DNA of 47,718 bases from Butyrivibrio sp. Lineage in GTDB: Bacteria; Bacillota; Clostridia; Lachnospirales; Lachnospiraceae. Below are positions 44,483-47,718 of the stretch, piece by piece. Below the pieces are notes generated by a model. That model saw only the letters and a list, made by a program, of their open reading frames with translations. It did not search any database and was not told the DNA's origin. The stretch spans positions 1-47,718 of the forward strand of contig NZ_JAGBLU010000145.1 in NCBI RefSeq assembly GCF_017635265.1, given 5' to 3'. The translations under genes and the position numbers were made by a program. Positions within the stretch are counted from its first letter, which is position 1. The number at the start of each line of letters is the position of its first letter.

Positions 44483-44511
44483 ATTATATCATGACAAGCG
44501 ATTTTCAACAA
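44483..44511 (-). promoter_or_regulatory. extended -10 promoter of the AAA_13 operon
   Basis: On the minus strand TTGTTG (44511-44506), a 17-base spacer and TATAAT (44488-44483), with TG one base before the -10 hexamer. The leader to the ATG at 44281 would be about 195 nt. Confidence 0.7.
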
Positions 44512-44565
44512 CATAAATAAGCAATAAATTTCCCGCTTTGCGGAAGTACTCGAGTTTACGCAGGG

Positions 44566-44706
44566 CGGTGGACATTAAAAGGAAAAAAGAAACAAGGGAT
44601 ACCTATATCCTTTTTCCAAAATTCCGAAGTCCACCGTTTACTTGTCGTGCTTGGGTATATTTCCAAAGCAACCGGTCGGTGAATCTTTGGAAACACCGGC
44701 CTTTTT
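44566..44706 (+). promoter_or_regulatory. structured leader with terminator/antiterminator arrangement
   Basis: Terminator: GGTCGGTG (44674-44681) with CACCGGCC (44694-44701), then TTTTT. Competing stem: TTTCCAAAG (44660-44668) with CTTTGGAAA (44685-44693), whose right arm is the terminator loop, so the two stems exclude each other. Upstream, CGGTGGAC (44566-44573) can pair with GTCCACCG at 44629-44636 or with a second copy just after the terminator (about 44710-44717). This is the layout of a transcription attenuator for the sigma-like gene at 44751. Confidence 0.6.
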
Positions 44707-44750
44707 CGTGTCCACCGCTCTGCTGGAAAAGCAGAAAGGAGGACGCGAAA

Positions 44751-45470
44751 ATGCGATTCCACAAAACACCAAGCATCAGTAAGGCAAAGAAGGCAGAGCT
44801 TCAGGAGAAGATGAAGCAGGAAAAGGATCCCCAAAAGAGGGCAGAACTGCGGCTTCAAGATCCAAGGGCTGTGTACAAGCAGATCGACGAGGATGGTCAT
44901 GTTATAGCCACGTTCGATCCGTTGAAGGATACCACCTTGAATATCACGCTCGTGGAAAAGGAGGCGCTCACGGACGCTATGCACAGAATAGATGACGCTG
45001 AGGCGAGACAAAACTGCAAGGACATCCAGCTTGACGATTTCGACAAGGCGCTTCGGGAAAAGGAGCGAGAGGATTTCATAAGGAAATACAGGGAGGAGTA
45101 TGGATGTGATCCGCATCCTGCTGACCTGCCAAGCCGCCACTGTACCTATATCTATTACCAGGCGACCACGGAGAACGAAGACGAGGGGGAGAACGAGATC
45201 GGGGACTCTTCCAATATAGAATTGGAGCTTTCCGTCAATCCCTTCGAAGATGAGCCCGAGACCGCCACAGAATGCATGAGGAGGCTTGTGCAGGGCTTTA
45301 CCAAGAGGGAGCAGGAGGTTTATGAGATCGTTTTCCGAAGGGGAAAGACAAATGTGTATGCCAGCGGAAAGCTTGAAATCTCGGAGCAGAGGGTAGGTCA
45401 GATCGTAAAAGACATTATGAGGAAGCTCGCCGCGAATGAGGAATTGAGAAAACATTTCCGGGGCCTTTAG
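44751..45470 (+). CDS. sigma-70-like regulator of the phage/ICE module
   Basis: A 239-residue protein. The N-terminal half is highly charged and helical (KTPSISKAKKAELQEKMKQE, then LREKEREDFIRKYREEYGCD), the middle acidic (TENEDEGENEIGDSSNIELE), and the C-terminus a sigma region-4-type helix-turn-helix: LVQGFTKREQEVYEIVFRRG, then SGKLEISEQRVGQIVKDIMR. Such short sigma-like proteins are common early genes in Firmicute prophages and conjugative elements. The ATG at 44751 follows AAAGGAGG; the frame extends upstream to 44538 across the leader and is not expected to be used. A 321-codon open frame on the opposite strand is its shadow. GC and codon use are higher than in the chromosome part of the window. 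Confidence 0.8.
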   Translation: MRFHKTPSISKAKKAELQEKMKQEKDPQKRAELRLQDPRAVYKQIDEDGHVIATFDPLKDTTLNITLVEKEALTDAMHRIDDAEARQNCKDIQLDDFDKALREKEREDFIRKYREEYGCDPHPADLPSRHCTYIYYQATTENEDEGENEIGDSSNIELELSVNPFEDEPETATECMRRLVQGFTKREQEVYEIVFRRGKTNVYASGKLEISEQRVGQIVKDIMRKLAANEELRKHFRGL

Positions 45471-45504
45471 ATTCCGCTTCCGGGCGCGGCCTTTAGAAGT
45501 GTAA
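45465..45504 (+). repeat. 40-bp intergenic element, copy 1
   Basis: CTTTAGATTCCG, nine variable bases, then GCGGCCTTTAGAAGTGTAA. The stop codon of the sigma-like gene lies within the first block. A second copy with the same 9-base spacing is at 47507-47546; only one position differs in the 31 conserved bases. Confidence 0.85.
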
Positions 45505-45538
45505 AGGCAAACAGCACCCATGAAAGGAGGAATCGGAA

Positions 45539-45739
45539 ATGGGATTGAAACACAGAGTAAAGATCAACGTGACCGACGAAACAGCAGCTAAAAAGAGGGT
45601 TCTGGAGGGAGCCGACAAAAGGCTCCCCAGGAGGCTCCTTCGTTTCCTGTTCGGGGATTTCACGACAGTGTATTTACTGTCTCCCGGACAGAGTGTCGAG
45701 TCGGTTGAGATCCACGAGGTTAAGCCTGACGGCGTATAG
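45539..45739 (+). CDS. 66-residue basic protein of unknown function
   Basis: A small basic protein (MGLKHRVKINVTDETAAKKR at the N-terminus; RLPRRLLRFLFGDFTTVYLL in the middle) with a beta-rich end (VESVEIHEVKPDG). The Arg-rich central segment may contact nucleic acid. AAAGGAGG lies upstream at a good distance. It stands between the sigma-like and the Gp157-like gene in the same orientation and resembles the anonymous small proteins of ICE and prophage early regions; I do not recognise it. Confidence 0.75.
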   Translation: MGLKHRVKINVTDETAAKKRVLEGADKRLPRRLLRFLFGDFTTVYLLSPGQSVESVEIHEVKPDGV

Positions 45740-45762
45740 GCCGCAGCGGAAGGGAGGAAGGG

Positions 45763-46278
45763 ATGAAGCTATACGAGGTAAATGCCGCCATACAGTCTGC
45801 GCTCGACAGACTGGACTTCGATCCGGAGACCGGAGAGATCGGCGAGAACACGGAGGCGGTGCTTGAGGAACTGGATGCGCTGGAAATGGAGAGGGATCGG
45901 ATCCTTGAATATATCGCTATGGTCGCTCTCAACATCAGATCCGATGCGGCGGCACTGAAAGCGGAGGAGGAAAGGCTCTCCAAGAGGCGCAAGGCTTTGG
46001 AGCGAAAGGAAGAGAAAATCATTTCCATCTTAGACCGTGAGTGCGGCGGTGAGAAGAAGGATCTGGGATTTGCCACGGTTTCCTATCGGAAGTCTGACAG
46101 CCTTGAGGTCATTGATTCTGCCAAGGCGTGTGCATGGCTCCATGATAACGGGCATAACGACTGTGTTCGCATAAAGCCGCCGGAGGTCATTAAGGACGAG
46201 GTCAAGAAGCTGGTTAAAAATGATGCAAAGATACCCGGCGTAAAGCTGGTTATCAAGAACAACTGCTCGCTTAAGTAA
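45763..46278 (+). CDS. siphovirus Gp157-like protein
   Basis: A 171-residue protein with the Gp157 layout: MKLYEVNAAIQSALDRLDFD, the block DPETGEIGENTEAVLEELDAL, a central coiled coil (KAEEERLSKRRKALERKEEK) and the C-terminal beta part (LGFATVSYRKSDSLEVID, then KAKIP-like KNDAKIPGVKLVIKNN). Gp157 is an early protein of Streptococcus phage Sfi family and is common in prophages and ICEs next to a Sak4-type ATPase; it is thought to take part in phage DNA metabolism. GGGAGG lies upstream. It forms a run with the 66-codon gene and the ATPase gene after it. Confidence 0.9.
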   Translation: MKLYEVNAAIQSALDRLDFDPETGEIGENTEAVLEELDALEMERDRILEYIAMVALNIRSDAAALKAEEERLSKRRKALERKEEKIISILDRECGGEKKDLGFATVSYRKSDSLEVIDSAKACAWLHDNGHNDCVRIKPPEVIKDEVKKLVKNDAKIPGVKLVIKNNCSLK

Positions 46279-46293
46279 AGGAGGTACAGAGCA

Positions 46294-47238
46294 ATGTTAA
46301 ACATATCACAGGGCAAGGTAAAGCGTCCACTGCGTGTCGTGGTGGATGGGGTCGAGGGCGTAGGGAAGAGCACCTTTGCTGCACAGTTTCCTGATCCGCT
46401 TTTTATCGACCTTGAGAACGGCACGGATTCCATGAATGTAAAGAGGACGCAGAAACCGGAAACATGGGAAGAACTGTTACAGCTGGTACGGGATGTGGCG
46501 GCTGATCCGAGTGTCTGTAGGACGCTCATCGTAGATACCGGGGACTGGGCAGAGGCGTTATGCGTGAAGTACATCTGCCGCAAGTATAAGACCGACGGGC
46601 TGGAAAGTTTTGGATATGGCAAGGGCTATGTGTATCTGCGGGAGGAATTCGAGAACCTCCTGCACGAGTTGGATAAGGTGATCGCCGCAGGGGTGAATGT
46701 GGTGATATGCGCACACGCACAGATCAAGAAGTTCGAGCTTCCGGATGAGGCGGGCAGCTTTGACAGATACGAGCTGAAGATGTCAAAGAACGTGTCACCG
46801 CTCGTCCGTGAGTGGTGCGACATCCAGCTGTTCGCAAATTTCAAGACTTATGTCGTGTCCACGGAGAATAAGCACCATAAGGGCACGGGCGGAACCAGGA
46901 GGGTTATGTATGCTTCACATACTGCATCCTGGGATGCGAAGAACAGGCACGGTCTGCCGGATGAGATGGAGCTTGATTTTAAGCGTATCGCTCATCTTTT
47001 CGGCGGCGTTGCACCGGTGCAACAGGAGATATCCCCGTTGGAGAAACTTAGGGAGCTTATGGAGGAGTCGGGCGTGACCGAGGCGGAGCTTAGGAAGGTG
47101 GTCTCGGACAAGGACAAGTATCCCGCCGATACACCGGTTTCCGAATATGACGGTAGGTTCATCACGAACTGGGTCATTAAGTACTGGAATCAGATACTGC
47201 CCATTGTTGAGGCGAACAGGAAAGGAGCGGGCGTGTGA
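46294..47238 (+). CDS. AAA_24 / Sak4-like RecA-fold ATPase of phage type
   Basis: A 314-residue nucleotide-binding protein. Walker A VDGVEGVGKSTFAAQFPDP (about 17-35) and a Walker B-like strand TLIVDTGDW, followed by GYGKGYVYLREEFENLL, VVICAHAQIKKFELPD and the strand KTYVVSTENKHH, as in AAA_24 phage ATPases (Sak4 type), which resemble RecA cores and assist single-strand annealing during phage or ICE recombination. The C-terminal 80 residues (SPLEKLRELMEESGVTEAEL, then AADTP-like YPADTPVSEYD) are an extra helical domain, as in related proteins of ICEs. AAAGGAGG precedes the ATG. The next gene overlaps its stop. Confidence 0.88.
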   Translation: MLNISQGKVKRPLRVVVDGVEGVGKSTFAAQFPDPLFIDLENGTDSMNVKRTQKPETWEELLQLVRDVAADPSVCRTLIVDTGDWAEALCVKYICRKYKTDGLESFGYGKGYVYLREEFENLLHELDKVIAAGVNVVICAHAQIKKFELPDEAGSFDRYELKMSKNVSPLVREWCDIQLFANFKTYVVSTENKHHKGTGGTRRVMYASHTASWDAKNRHGLPDEMELDFKRIAHLFGGVAPVQQEISPLEKLRELMEESGVTEAELRKVVSDKDKYPADTPVSEYDGRFITNWVIKYWNQILPIVEANRKGAGV

Positions 47239-47438
47239 TGGAAACAGCGATCATTACATTTTTATGCTCTGCAGGAATGATAGGAATCGGAGTGTTGGCG
47301 GTTTATATCATTTCGGAGATCCATGACGCGAGAAAGAAGGAAAAACAGAAGCGCCAGGAGACCTTCGATGCCATGAACAGGAGTCTTGACCGGATCATCC
47401 GCGACATGGAGGAGATACAGAAGAGCCTGAAAAGGTAG
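47238..47438 (+). CDS. 66-residue single-span membrane protein
   Basis: A small protein with an N-terminal hydrophobic segment (ITFLCSAGMIGIGVLAVYII) followed by a highly charged helix (HDARKKEKQKRQETFDAMNR, then SLDRIIRDMEEIQKSLK) likely to form a coiled coil. The ATG at 47238 shares a base with the preceding stop (TGATG), and AAAGGAG lies at 47221; a GTG at 47235 is an alternative. Small membrane proteins of this type are common in ICE and prophage early operons; the function is unknown. Confidence 0.75.
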   Translation: METAIITFLCSAGMIGIGVLAVYIISEIHDARKKEKQKRQETFDAMNRSLDRIIRDMEEIQKSLKR

Positions 47439-47718
47439 GAAGTCACGGGGCTTTTGCTCCTCAGAAAAGGCCGCAGGAAATCTTTTTCAAATTTACGGGT
47501 GTCACTCTTTAGATTCCGAAAAAACCTGCGGCCTTTAGAACTGTAACAGTAAAACAGGCCGTAAGGCCTGAGCATATCAAAGTCCAGCTAAGAAATGTCA
47601 AGGAGTAAATTGAAAATGTTAGAAATTAGCCATTACCTGCATTTTGGGTAACCTTAATAAAGCTAATTCATTTATAGCACATTGAAAATGACAAATTAGA
47701 TATCAGGCAGCTTTTGTA
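47439..47718. other. structured non-coding end of the window
   Basis: No gene of useful length. AAAGGCCGCAGG (about 47466-47477) pairs with CCTGCGGCCTTT (47525-47536) across a long loop, and a GNRA-type hairpin CAGGCC-GTAA-GGCCTG lies at 47555-47570. AAGGAG near 47600 precedes a frame of only 11 codons. The next gene of the module must lie beyond the right edge. Confidence 0.6.
47507..47546 (+). repeat. 40-bp intergenic element, copy 2
   Basis: CTTTAGATTCCG, nine variable bases, then GCGGCCTTTAGAACTGTAA, as in copy 1 at 45465-45504. In this copy the second block is also the right arm of the CCTGCGGCCTTT stem. Confidence 0.85.

Larger units (their letters stand above)
44282..44750. other. divergent regulatory region between the AAA_13 operon and the phage-like module
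   Basis: About 470 bases with no supported gene. From left to right: ribosome site of the minus operon, the GAGCGAC repeats, an orphan plus-strand AAAGGAGG (about 44420), the minus-strand promoter (44483-44511), and then the structured plus-strand leader at 44566-44720 upstream of the sigma-like gene. The two gene blocks on its sides run away from each other. Confidence 0.6.

Noticed and set aside
44556-45521. 321-codon minus-strand open frame opposite the sigma-like gene
   Set aside because: No ribosome site, odd composition, and it mirrors a plus-strand gene with a recognisable sigma region-4 motif and strong AAAGGAGG.

Overview
The window looks like a chromosome segment of an anaerobic Firmicute, most likely Lachnospiraceae (Butyrivibrio/Pseudobutyrivibrio-like), with a mobile or accessory region at its right end. 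The basis is low GC, strong AGGAGG-type ribosome binding sites, several TTG starts, a Lys/Glu-rich insert in Rho, two diguanylate cyclases plus a PilZ protein, a plant-polysaccharide enzyme cluster, and an anaerobic glpK/FAD-oxidoreductase/DUF1667 operon. The genus is inferred from gene content and not proven.

Layout. 1-310: 3' end of a type II-like CRISPR array (five 36-bp repeats, 30-bp spacers); no cas gene is visible. 793-8784: ABC-F ATPase (-), CPBP protease, NCS2 purine permease, HflK/HflC pair and Rho. 8840-12357: PilZ protein (-), YggS PLP protein, a 90-aa protein, a membrane diguanylate cyclase and an overlooked 30-aa membrane peptide (-). 12471-19925: carbohydrate cluster with a GH120 beta-xylosidase-like enzyme, a condensation-type acyltransferase, a zinc-ribbon membrane protein, a pectin-acetylesterase-like hydrolase and a GH29 alpha-L-fucosidase. 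None has a signal peptide, so imported oligosaccharides are probably trimmed in the cytoplasm. 20019-21827: a 56-aa protein whose promoter overlaps an 18-bp palindrome, a membrane-anchored protein and a 100-aa protein. 22097-26858: glycerol operon glpK, GlpA-like oxidoreductase, second FAD oxidoreductase, DUF1667. 26923-36698: a small conserved-looking protein, argH behind a structured leader, asd, a degenerate DUF234-type ATPase, a type IA topoisomerase with five zinc-ribbon repeats, and a GGDEF protein (-).

From about 36.9 kb the character changes: short tandem repeats, a truncated secreted protein, higher GC and different codon use. On the minus strand, 44281 to 38597 is a compact five-gene operon: two unrecognised proteins, a 63-aa excisionase-like HTH, an AAA_13 ATPase with a CPFC zinc-hook motif (RloC/PrrC superfamily), and a Schlafen-AlbA_2/HATPase/winged-helix protein. 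It has a good extended -10 promoter and a roughly 200-nt leader. This is the best candidate for an undescribed conflict or defence system in the window.

Beyond it, on the plus strand, lies a phage/ICE-type replication module (sigma-like regulator, Gp157-like protein, AAA_24/Sak4-like ATPase, small membrane protein). It has a probable attenuator leader and a 40-bp intergenic element present twice. No integrase, relaxase or att site is visible, so the limits of the mobile element are not defined here.
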